Assembly: GCA_049314555.1 (NCBI GenBank) | Contig: JBMOEW010000043.1 | Span: 1 to 24,029 of the forward strand | Direction: 5' to 3' | Length of the DNA stretch: 24,029 bases | Source: REEB509 sp049314555 | Lineage (GTDB): Bacteria; Pseudomonadota; Alphaproteobacteria; Caulobacterales; Aquidulcibacteraceae | Shown here: piece by piece, positions 1 through 6,951 of the stretch | How the letters are laid out: each line of letters opens with the position of its first letter | How positions within the stretch are numbered: the first letter of the stretch is position 1 | The notes under the pieces: model-generated | The model's input: only the letters and a program-made list of their open reading frames with translations | What the model was told of the DNA's origin: nothing | Databases searched by the model: none | Made by a program: the position numbers and the translations under genes

Positions 1-392
1 CCACCCGCAGGGACGTGCTACGGCCCCCGCCGATGCTGGCCTTCGTAATGTGCTACGGCCCGGAGCTGACCTCGATGGCAATCCTCGGCTGGACGCAAGC
101 AACCGACGTCGCGTGGCATTGCAGCGCGCCAGGCAAGCCGCAGCAAAACGCTTTCGCCGAGAGCTTGATCGGGAGCCTGCGCGACGAGCTTTTGAACCAA
201 ATGCTTTTCGCGACAATCAGCCAAGCTCGCACGGCGCCGGCCCCATCGAAGGAGGACGACAACGCCGACCGCCCTCAGTCGGGGCTCGGCAACATCACAC
301 CCAACGAAACCGCCAAACGCGTCGCGCTTGCCCAGAAGGCCGCGTCACGCGATCAATTCAATCCCGAATCCAAACCAATGGCTGGAGGATAA
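1..392 (+). pseudogene. IS3-family transposase, C-terminal remnant
   Basis: The reading frame is open from the window edge to a stop at 390-392. It matches the end of IS3-family (OrfB-type) DDE integrases: a stretch beginning WHCSAPGKPQQNAFAES, then LRDELLN, then SGLGNITPNE near the end. The glutamate of the DDE triad is present in the NAFAES segment. The place where these enzymes normally read DNG is CYG here, so a catalytic aspartate appears to be lost. The N-terminal part lies outside the window or is gone, and the segment before CYGPEL (LRPPPMLAFVM) is poorly conserved. The G-rich stretch at about 394-412 (ggggctcaggtca) could be the inverted-repeat end of the element, but the other end is not in view. 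I judge it a dead insertion sequence. The catalytic change and the family are visible; the IS boundary is inferred. Confidence 0.75.
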
Positions 393-764
393 ACGGGGCT
401 CAGGTCAAAGGATCCAATGCGAAGCGAAATGTCGCTGAGTAAAGGACGCTACTCACCCCGCACAAGCCTTCGATCTCACAATAGATACCATCCGTAACCG
501 CACGAAAGAAACTGGGCGCCCCACTATCTGACGACTCTCAAAAGCGACATCGCCGAAAATTCATCGGCCGAGACTTTGTCCGCTGACGCGTCGAGACGGT
601 CGTGCTTGTGCGTCGGTTGTGCGCACAGTTGCGCCCACATGAGGCTTGCCCTCAGCCCCACGCAGACCTTTGCGTCTCGCTCGAAATCACGCGGTAACCA
701 CGGCTCGCCGTGGCGAAGCGGGGGAGCAAACGCAAAAAGCGCGCGGCCCCTCGCTGCAAAGAGT
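393..764. other. No supported gene
   Basis: About 370 bases between the IS3 remnant and the stop of the small exported protein. The open frames here are arginine-rich, mutually overlapping and have no recognisable motifs or good ribosome binding sites. The first ~20 bases may be the end of the insertion sequence. I see no RNA gene or clear terminator. Confidence 0.5.
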
Positions 765-1112
765 TTAGCGCCCCGCAGAAATTGAAACAGCAACCGTTGC
801 GCCAGTTGCATCGATCTGAACCCAGGAGTCGCCCACGCGACGACCAGGAGGGGCGTTGACGCACGACGGCGACCCACCTTCTGGCGTTGTGCACACCTGA
901 CCGTCGACTTCTTCCCAGCGTCCCGATATGCTCGCGCCGTCTGGAAGCGCCATGCTGTAGGTTTGGTCCGCATTGAAATAGTATCGGACAGAAGAACCGT
1001 CCGGAAGCGTGACATTGACGGTATTGCCAAAGGCTCCGGTCAGACTCTCCGCAAAAGCAGGGACCATAGCGGTGAGGATGAACACGGACACCGCAGCGAT
1101 AGCGTTTTTCAT
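765..1112 (-). CDS. Small exported protein of unknown function
   Basis: A protein of 115 residues starting at the ATG at 1112-1110 (MKNAIAAVSVF). AGGGAG lies just upstream on the minus strand, so a longer frame reaching to 1256 is not needed. Residues 1-21 form a signal peptide with a hydrophobic core and an AFA cleavage site. The mature part is a short beta-rich sequence: a TLPDGSSVRYYF strand, an NADQTY turn, SGRWEEVDGQVC, a second cysteine in PSCV, then VGDSW and a C-terminal AGR. The two cysteines could form a disulfide in the periplasm. From memory, similar small secreted proteins with the pattern G-W-x-C-x-C-VGDSW-GR occur widely in sphingomonads, with no known function. It has no obvious link to the aromatic genes and may be native flanking sequence. 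Confidence 0.75.
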   Translation of the reverse strand: MKNAIAAVSVFILTAMVPAFAESLTGAFGNTVNVTLPDGSSVRYYFNADQTYSMALPDGASISGRWEEVDGQVCTTPEGGSPSCVNAPPGRRVGDSWVQIDATGATVAVSISAGR

Positions 1113-2050
1113 GATGCGCTCCCTAAAGAATACAAATGGACTTGTCTTGACAAAAAGAGATGGCCTTAGACGAACAATGATAGCACTTTGTCCGGAAGCG
1201 TCCGATCGCCTTGTCTCGACATGCGGATCGATGGCGAAGGGGCGCAGCGCGGACACTCAACGAGTCATGGAACGCCCCTTCTGCAAAAGCGCCTGCCTCG
1301 CAGGCCAGACCGCGCAGGCCCGACATCGACGATACCACATGCTCAAGTTCCGCTTCCTCTGTCGCGGAGGCGTCATAAACGCGCCGCGCTTCGGAAGCTT
1401 AGCGGCCCGCAAAAGCGCCGCTACGCGGCAAGACATGTAGAACGTTCGACCCTGGTGCGTCAAGGCTGCGACCAGGTCGCGATGGGATGGGACGGCGCGC
1501 TCCGACAGCCACACATGAACAAGCTCTCCATCCCGCTGATCCGATACCACCGTCACAGGCTACGCGAAAAAGCCAAGGGACAAAACCCTGCGTCGGGTGA
1601 GCGGCCGAGCCCGCCGTTCAAGAGTCTGCCAGCCCTCCGTTCAAGAGTCTGGGAGTGACAAGGGTCCGTCCGGCTCTGACGCGCCCAGAAGGGGAGCGAG
1701 CGTGCGCGCCTTTTTGTGCACGGGGATGAGGCGCGCACGGTAGGGTGAAAGGGCGCATCATTACGCTCGTAGAAACGGGGTTGACGGACGATCCACTGGT
1801 CCTTGTCAGAGTGGTCCCGCAGCGACGAATGGAGCATCGGTTTCGGCGCATTGGAGATGGTCCTTTCGCCAAGTCCATCAGAAGGCTCGTTGTCACGGAG
1901 AGAGAAACACAATCGGATCGCTGAGCGAAGGAGCTGACAGGGAAATATCGCTGGCGACAGCCCCCTATCACGTACTAGCATGGATGACGAAGGGGTCGCC
2001 AGGGCGGAGTCTCCGACATTCGCTTTCGCCAAACCGCATTGGAGAGAAGC
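1113..2050. other. Long stretch without a convincing gene
   Basis: Nearly 940 bases between the small exported protein (leaving on the minus strand) and the SDR (leaving on the plus strand). Open frames of 60-160 codons exist on both strands, but they overlap each other, lack domain motifs and mostly lack Shine-Dalgarno sequences. Two minus-strand frames (1257-1556 and 1553-2032) look slightly more protein-like, but I cannot assign them. The segment contains a 23-bp tandem repeat (1608-1653). It must hold the promoter of the SDR in its last part. It could be scarred DNA left by earlier insertions. Confidence 0.4.
1608..1653. repeat. Two-copy 23-bp direct repeat
   Basis: Two adjacent 23-bp units, 1608-1630 and 1631-1653, agree at 20 of 23 positions. 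They share AGCCC, then after one variable base the 15-mer CCGTTCAAGAGTCTG, and differ in the last two bases. Nothing nearby explains the repeat. It may be a small duplication in non-coding DNA. Confidence 0.7.
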
Positions 2051-2800
2051 ATGACGTCGCTTGCAAACAAGGTTGCGCTTATTACCGGAGCTGGGCGAGG
2101 AATTGGAAAGGCGATTGCCGAACGGTATGGCCGCCTCGGCGCCGATATTGTGGTGAATTACGCCTCTGACGACAAGAGCGCGTCTGAAACGGTCGAGGCG
2201 ATCCGTGCGATGGGAGCGCGCGCGATAGCCGTGAGGGCGGATGTCTCGCGTCCGGATTCGCTTGAGGGCTTATTCCAGGCCGCGCTGCACGAATTCAACC
2301 AACTCGACATCGTTGTCGCAAACGCAGGGATTGAGCTTATCAATCAAGCTATCGCAGATTTCACTGAAGAAGAATTCGATCGGCTATTCGCTGTCAACAC
2401 AAAAGGCGCCTTTTTTACGCTGCAAAAAGCGGCCAAGTATGTAGTCGATAATGGTCGCATTATCTACATCGGCTCTAGCACAACCTCATATCCGCTTCCG
2501 GGGACAGCCCTCTATGGTGGAAGCAAGATGGCTCCGCGCTTCCTGATTGAAGTTCTTGCGAAAGAGATTGGTCATCGCGGCGTTGCCGTCAATTCAATCA
2601 TTCCGACTGCGATCGAAGGCGCAGGCGTTTTTTCAGGCGGAGTCGATCCGGCTTTCAGGGAGTTTGTTCGTACTTTCCGTCCCATGGAGAGAATGGGAAC
2701 AATGAACGATGTTGCTGATGTGGCCGAGTTCCTTGCGGGCCCCCTCGCTGGGTTTATCAGCGGCCAGCATTTGCTCATTAGTGGCGGGGCTCCGTCCTGA
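2051..2800 (+). CDS. Short-chain dehydrogenase/reductase (classical SDR)
   Basis: A 249-residue NAD(P)-dependent oxidoreductase of the classical SDR family, usual length. The start is the ATG at 2051, preceded by GGAGAG at 2041-2046; a TTG twelve bases upstream is in frame but would overlap the binding site. Visible motifs are the cofactor loop TGAGRGIG near residue 11, NAG near residue 90, catalytic serine in IGSSTTS (about 142-143) and Tyr155-x-x-x-Lys159. The C-terminal LAGPLAGFISGQHLLISGG is typical. Substrate cannot be read from sequence; relatives reduce 3-oxoacyl thioesters or oxidise ring or side-chain alcohols. It converges on the MFS gene with an 18-base gap. Its middle part is AT-richer than its neighbours (53 G+C in 120 bases at 2341-2460 by hand count), so it may have a separate origin. 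Confidence 0.88.
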   Translation: MTSLANKVALITGAGRGIGKAIAERYGRLGADIVVNYASDDKSASETVEAIRAMGARAIAVRADVSRPDSLEGLFQAALHEFNQLDIVVANAGIELINQAIADFTEEEFDRLFAVNTKGAFFTLQKAAKYVVDNGRIIYIGSSTTSYPLPGTALYGGSKMAPRFLIEVLAKEIGHRGVAVNSIIPTAIEGAGVFSGGVDPAFREFVRTFRPMERMGTMNDVADVAEFLAGPLAGFISGQHLLISGGAPS

Positions 2801-2818
2801 AAGCGGAAACCATCTGCC

Positions 2819-4165
2819 TCAAGGGGCAGGGCTGGATTTTCGGAGGACGGCGTGAAGAACCAGGCTTGCGATGGCCCCTCCTATGAGCGGCACTGCCGAA
2901 TAACGATAGAGGTCTGGCAAAGGCAAAGCAGAAGCGATCAACACGCCGCCCAAGAGTGGGCCGCTCAATGAGCCGAGGCGTCCGATCGAGAGCGCCCAGC
3001 CAGCGCCGCCTGAACGACGATCCGATGGGTAGATTTTTGAAGATAATGCGCCGAGAGCAAATTGATTGCCGACCACCGCGGCCCCCGCTAACCCCGCCGC
3101 CGCCAGGATGAAGCCGAAATGAGCAGTGGTGACAAGGCCGATCGCGGCGACCGCCGGCGACCCCAGCGCGAACATTCCTGCAAGCGCGAGAGCGCCTCTG
3201 CGTTCCACGATGCCGGCAACCGCCACGCCACCCAGTATTCCGCTCAAGGAAAACACCGCGTTGACCAGCGCGGCGCGATCGTGAGAGACCGCCGCCGCTT
3301 CAAGGACATAAGGCGTCCAACTCACCACGAAAAAGATCGCCAGAAAATTAGTGAAGTTCATGAACCACACTAGGGGAGTAACAACGCCGAGCCTCGCTTC
3401 GAACAAGGCTGCGGGTGAAAGCGACGCCCGCGATCCCAGAGCGCCTTTTCCAGGCGGTTCCGATACGGTCGCGGGGGGGCTTGAGGTGATTTTTGCAACC
3501 ATGTCGAGCGCGCGACGATGATGGCCGCGCTCCCAAAGCGAGGCCGGGGAGTCCGCCAGGCCCCAAAGGGCGAGAAGGAACACAGCCCCCCCAGCGACCC
3601 CGCCAAAAAGAAAAATGCTCTGCCAGACATAATCGGCTGGAGCGAGGATACGCACCAGCGCAGGGAGGGCGCCGCCGATAGACGTGCCGGCGAGCGTGCC
3701 GATGACGGCAATCGCCCGGTGTCGCCGCGGCATGCATTCCGAGACCAAGGCGATAATATTTGAGGTGACCCCGCCAATGCCAATGCCGTCGATGAAGCGC
3801 AGCGCCGCCAGTTGCTCCGGGCTTTCCGCAAAGGCCGAAAGTGCGGTGAAAACGGAGAAGACCGCAGTGGCGAGGAGCACCGCATCGCGTCGGCCAAACT
3901 TGTCCCCGAAAAAACCGAACAGCGGCGCCCCTAGGATCATGCCGAGGACTGAGGCGGCCAAAACAACCCCAAGCCGCGCCTCGTCGTCAATCAGCCAATC
4001 CCGGGCGATCGAGGGGGCCGCAAATCCTGGCGCAAGAAGGCAATAGCCGTCGATAATAATAAGAAGCATTGACAGCGCGAGAATGCGCCATTGAAAAACC
4101 CCAACTCTCGACTGATCTATCGCATCAGTAAACGGAAATGGGGCGATCGGAGCATTGGGGGTCAT
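2819..4165 (-). CDS. MFS transporter, aromatic acid:H+ symporter (AAHS) type
   Basis: A 448-residue inner-membrane carrier with about twelve hydrophobic segments, expected length for the family. The loop after the second helix reads GFFGDKFGRR, the MFS motif A, and LRFIDGIGIGG resembles the fourth-helix motif of PcaK/BenK-like proteins. The first helix carries DGYC followed by LLAPGFAAPSI. PcaK-type carriers usually have a DGxD pair there, so the second acidic residue is replaced by Cys. The family takes up aromatic acids such as 4-hydroxybenzoate or protocatechuate with protons. The start ATG (4165-4163) overlaps the stop of the extradiol dioxygenase as ATGA, with AGGTGA just upstream, so the genes are probably translationally coupled. 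Role inferred: import of an aromatic acid substrate or intermediate. Confidence 0.85.
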   Translation of the reverse strand: MTPNAPIAPFPFTDAIDQSRVGVFQWRILALSMLLIIIDGYCLLAPGFAAPSIARDWLIDDEARLGVVLAASVLGMILGAPLFGFFGDKFGRRDAVLLATAVFSVFTALSAFAESPEQLAALRFIDGIGIGGVTSNIIALVSECMPRRHRAIAVIGTLAGTSIGGALPALVRILAPADYVWQSIFLFGGVAGGAVFLLALWGLADSPASLWERGHHRRALDMVAKITSSPPATVSEPPGKGALGSRASLSPAALFEARLGVVTPLVWFMNFTNFLAIFFVVSWTPYVLEAAAVSHDRAALVNAVFSLSGILGGVAVAGIVERRGALALAGMFALGSPAVAAIGLVTTAHFGFILAAAGLAGAAVVGNQFALGALSSKIYPSDRRSGGAGWALSIGRLGSLSGPLLGGVLIASALPLPDLYRYSAVPLIGGAIASLVLHAVLRKSSPAP

Positions 4166-5079
4166 TCACCTAACATCCTCAAAGACACTGGCTGGAGGGG
4201 TGGGCTCGGCGGCTCATTCCCACCAACCCCATTATCCCATAATGAGCCCCACTGGCACAAACTCCAAGGCTCTGCATTGAATTGGCGCGCTCTGTGGCTT
4301 GCCTCGTCTGCGATTTCGTCGACCCCGACCGAGTATTCGAAAACGACATTGTCGGGACCGCGAAAATACAAAAACCGGGCGCCCGAAGTGGGGTGACGGC
4401 CTGGGCCGAAAACCAGAGGCACGCCTTGCTCGCGCAGGAAATAGGCGGCCCGAAGGATGTCGTCGGTGCTGCCCACCTGATGATTAATATGGTGCAAACC
4501 ACACGATGTCGCCGGCGCAAGCGCGATCGTGTGATGGATGGCGTTGATTCGCATCAGTGGAACATCGCCGATCCTGTCACTCACGCGCGCATTACAGACA
4601 CGCGTCCAAAAATACTCGTCTCGCCGCGTGTCGGTCGACCAAAGACCGACATGATTGAAGCAACGGATATCAACGTCACGCTGTGGAATAAATTGCTTTC
4701 CGGACTCGGCGTGTCGGACAACGAGTTCTATAGCGTTTCCAGAGGGATCCCGAAAGCCGACCATTGCTTTGACGTGCCGGCTGTCGCAGTCTCCCGTCGA
4801 ACCATAGCGAACCTTATAGCCTTCAGCCTCCAGTGCGGCCGAAGCGGAGTCCAGGTCCGCGGTGTCGTCCACGTCAAAAGCCACGACATGATCGCCAGCG
4901 CGGCCGCCAGGAGCGGCGAGGAGCGCCAGCGAATGGCTCCGGCTGTCGGAGCGAAAATAGCGCGTACCTGAGGTGGAGCCCTCTGGTTGAAGTCCAATCA
5001 CGTGCCGAGCGAACGCCGCCGCCGCGTCAAGATCGCTCACGTTGAGACGAACATAGGCGATATCGCGAAGACTGATCAT
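4162..5079 (-). CDS. Type I (VOC-fold) extradiol ring-cleavage dioxygenase
   Basis: A 305-residue protein of two tandem vicinal-oxygen-chelate modules, as in BphC and HsaC. The start is ATG at 5079, in ATGA overlap with the upstream gene; an in-frame start at 5163 would run deep into that gene. The second module carries the expected iron ligands: His143 (FNHVGL), one of His196/197 (GLHHINHQV) and Glu248 (VVFEYS). His229 (GPGRH) and Tyr238 (FLYF) match second-shell catalytic residues. The enzyme should use Fe(II) and O2 to open a substituted catechol next to its hydroxyls, feeding the C-C hydrolase encoded at 7932-8759. The tail has RQFNAEPWSLCQWGSLW, a pattern shared with the neighbouring inactive paralogue. 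The exact catechol cannot be told. Ligand positions were assigned by eye. Confidence 0.85.
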   Translation of the reverse strand: MISLRDIAYVRLNVSDLDAAAAFARHVIGLQPEGSTSGTRYFRSDSRSHSLALLAAPGGRAGDHVVAFDVDDTADLDSASAALEAEGYKVRYGSTGDCDSRHVKAMVGFRDPSGNAIELVVRHAESGKQFIPQRDVDIRCFNHVGLWSTDTRRDEYFWTRVCNARVSDRIGDVPLMRINAIHHTIALAPATSCGLHHINHQVGSTDDILRAAYFLREQGVPLVFGPGRHPTSGARFLYFRGPDNVVFEYSVGVDEIADEASHRARQFNAEPWSLCQWGSLWDNGVGGNEPPSPPLQPVSLRMLGE

Positions 5080-5984
5080 GAAGGGGCCCGCCGTCTGGCG
5101 CTGGTGGTCGACTCCGAAAAAGAAAGCTCGGGCACCCCTGCGCAAATGGATCCGAGCGAACAAAGCGATGACGGATGCGCGAGAAATTGGCGCGCCGCGC
5201 CCTTCGCCGCGCCGTCCTCGCCAAATACGAGAGAGACAATCGAGCCCTCGGGGGTCCGGAACCTTAGAAAATAATGTCCAGAAACAACCTCGCGCCCTGG
5301 TCCCTGGACGATTTCGACCTGTCTCGTCTGCAGCGCGTAGTAGGCCTGCATGAGCTGATCAAATGTGGCGACGCCAACCCCAACATAGAGCGCGCCGCGC
5401 TCGACTGACGGATAAAGCACAATCCTGTGGTGCCCGTCGTCGAGAGACAGATAGAGGATTTCCCCAACGCGATCAGCCACCACGGCCCCGAACAGGGTGG
5501 TCCAGATAAGACAATCTTTCTCTATGTTCGTGCTGCGCAGCGCTATTGAGCGCAGCCGTGTCAGGCCGCCGCAGCGGTCAACAGACGGCGGAGACCCAAT
5601 ATGCCCCGGACGAATAATGAATTCCACGATATTGCCGCTGGCGTCGCACGTTTCGATCCCGGCCTTGCAGAAGCGGGACGCGCACGCAGCGTCGCTCATC
5701 GCGTTGGCCGGCAGGCCAGCTTGGGCCAGTTGCTCCGCAACCAGCTCAAGCATCTCGACAGAGCCCAGCTCCAGACCCACTCGATCGCCAGGCTCGGTGG
5801 AGAAGGCGAGGCTATGGGCCCGATCGCCAAAGCCGAAGACGCTTTGGTGAAGGCTCGAGACGGCCGACAATCCAAATTGTTCTGAAAAGAAGTTGCCTGA
5901 CTGCGCTGGCGCCTTCGATGTCAGACGGACATGACACAAACGAGCGCCAACAGCTTCGGGCGCATGACGCCGAGCGCTGGTCAT
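5076..5984 (-). CDS. Extradiol-dioxygenase paralogue lacking metal ligands
   Basis: A 302-residue VOC-fold protein that aligns by eye with the next gene along most of its length, including the GPGR-x-x-x-SG stretch and the C-terminal pattern RQFxAxPxSLCxxGS. Every expected catalytic position has changed: ligand His to Ser146 (LRSIAL), ligand His to Tyr200 (GALYVGVGV), ligand Glu to Ser251, and the GRH and FLY positions to Glu232 and Arg241. It should not bind iron in the usual way. The start at 5984 overlaps the tetR stop (ATGA) and has GAGGAGA upstream; the end overlaps the active paralogue (ATGA). The frame is intact with no internal stop, so it looks retained rather than decayed. Possible roles are partner subunit, substrate binder or ligand sensor; none is shown. 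Confidence 0.8.
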   Translation of the reverse strand: MTSARRHAPEAVGARLCHVRLTSKAPAQSGNFFSEQFGLSAVSSLHQSVFGFGDRAHSLAFSTEPGDRVGLELGSVEMLELVAEQLAQAGLPANAMSDAACASRFCKAGIETCDASGNIVEFIIRPGHIGSPPSVDRCGGLTRLRSIALRSTNIEKDCLIWTTLFGAVVADRVGEILYLSLDDGHHRIVLYPSVERGALYVGVGVATFDQLMQAYYALQTRQVEIVQGPGREVVSGHYFLRFRTPEGSIVSLVFGEDGAAKGAARQFLAHPSSLCSLGSICAGVPELSFSESTTSARRRAPS

Positions 5985-6721
5985 TGGCTCTCCTCGATGT
6001 GACGTTCGAGAATAGCGCGCCAAATCTTGAAGAGCCTTTTTGCCTGAGACTGATCTGGATCAATCAAGGTGCGGACCGCAAAACCTCGGACGAGGCTGAG
6101 CGTCAGAGACAGCACGTCGTCAGCGAGCGCCGACCGCATCCCAGATTTGCGCAATGACTGCGCCCAAGCCTCTTCAACCGAAGACCGAAACTCCCGCGTG
6201 CGCGCCCTCACCGCATCCTGAAGCGCGGGGTCGTCATCACTTGTGATGCCGATGGCGAGCTCGATAAAGAAATAGTCGCTGAAAAAGAATTCGCCCGCAT
6301 CGGCGATGATTTCCGAGATCGCGTCGGCGTGCGCGCGCCCGGATTGCGCACGCCTCCTGCTGGCGTCAAGCAGCCCCGCATTGATATGGTCGATCGTTGC
6401 GATGACCAGATCGCGCTTTGTGGGAAAATGATGGAACTGCGCTCCTTGGGACACCCCGGCGGCCTCCGCGACCTCCAGGGTGCGAAGACCTGAATAACCG
6501 CGCTTGCGCAGCAACACAGCGCTCGCGTCCAGAATTTTGGCGCGGGTCTGGTCGCGACGCTCCGCTTGGGTCATGCGACGCCGAACTGGCGCACGCGCCT
6601 CGCCCGCAGGGGGCTTGGGCGACTTGACACGCTTTTTCTGGGGCGGAGCGTCCGATTGCTGCGCATTGCGTTCGAGCTTTGACAAAACAGCTCCCTGTGA
6701 CGTCGAGACGAATTTCCTCAT
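5981..6721 (-). CDS. TetR/AcrR-family transcriptional regulator
   Basis: A 246-residue regulator. Residues about 55-105 form the TetR DNA-binding domain: QTRAKILDASAVLLRKRGY, TLEVAEAAGVSQGAQFHHF and TKRDLV, with the helix-turn-helix near 80-100. The rest is the variable ligand-binding domain, with an FFFSDYFFIEL stretch that could line a hydrophobic pocket. A basic, proline-rich N-terminal extension of about 50 residues precedes the domain. No strong Shine-Dalgarno precedes the ATG at 6721, and Met50 is a possible alternative start. It is first in an operon with two VOC proteins and the MFS transporter and is divergent from the amidohydrolase operon. The shared motif in the intervening gap is a candidate operator. 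By family precedent it is a repressor released by a pathway substrate or intermediate. Confidence 0.85.
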   Translation of the reverse strand: MRKFVSTSQGAVLSKLERNAQQSDAPPQKKRVKSPKPPAGEARAPVRRRMTQAERRDQTRAKILDASAVLLRKRGYSGLRTLEVAEAAGVSQGAQFHHFPTKRDLVIATIDHINAGLLDASRRRAQSGRAHADAISEIIADAGEFFFSDYFFIELAIGITSDDDPALQDAVRARTREFRSSVEEAWAQSLRKSGMRSALADDVLSLTLSLVRGFAVRTLIDPDQSQAKRLFKIWRAILERHIEESQ

Positions 6722-6851
6722 GCCGCAGGACTGGCCGGGGAACCCGCCCTTGTCCCGAGCGCCTAGGTTTGGCTTTCCGGGCTCGCGCCCTCAAACCGTG
6801 AATAAGCCTAACTTTTGTTCGCCGCCAAGGCAACAATTGACAGCTAAGAAA

Positions 6852-6871
6852 AAGAGAGTACACGGTTTGTA
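6852..6871 (+). promoter_or_regulatory. Candidate operator A in the tetR/amidohydrolase gap
   Basis: AAGAGAGTACACGGTTTGTA. Sixteen of 20 bases match site B before the TonB receptor gene, and about 15 match site C in the 19.5-kb divergent gap. On the other strand the core reads TACA-N5-TGTA, an inverted repeat of the kind TetR proteins bind. A consensus -35 hexamer TTGACA lies at 6837-6842, so a bound regulator would cover the promoter of the plus-strand operon. The pattern is visible; regulator identity is inferred. Confidence 0.5.
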
Positions 6872-6930
6872 AGAAAACACAACTGTCGACCGGCCGCGAT
6901 GAATTGGCGCGCGTTCGCGGCGGTTTGACT

Positions 6931-6943
6931 GGGGGGGGGGGGG
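6931..6943 (+). repeat. Run of 13 G just before the amidohydrolase start
   Basis: A mononucleotide tract of 13 G ending eight bases before the preferred TTG start codon at 6952. It could serve as a G-rich ribosome binding site, whose strength would change with tract length, or it could be a sequencing or assembly artefact. The only upstream ATG (6899) meets a stop at 6926-6928 before the tract. Confidence 0.8.
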
Positions 6944-6951
6944 CGGCTCCA

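Noticed and set aside
524..1030. Minus-strand frame of 168 codons overlapping the small exported protein.
   Set aside because: It lies in another frame of a gene with a clear signal peptide and RBS; its own sequence has no motif.
1257..1556. Minus-strand frame of 99 codons (starting MTVVSDQRDGELVHVWLSE).
   Set aside because: The first third looks protein-like but the rest does not; no recognised family and no clear Shine-Dalgarno.
1553..2032. Minus-strand open frame of 159 codons, with a segment resembling a protein end (DHSDKDQWIVRQPRFYERN).
   Set aside because: No domain, no good ribosome binding site, and rich in Arg/Ser as in random high-GC frames. It could be an eroded gene, but I could not assign it.
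2814..2829. Short hairpin (CTGCC/GGCAG) between the convergent SDR and MFS genes as a terminator.
   Set aside because: Only five base pairs, overlapping the MFS stop codon, with no T tract on either side.
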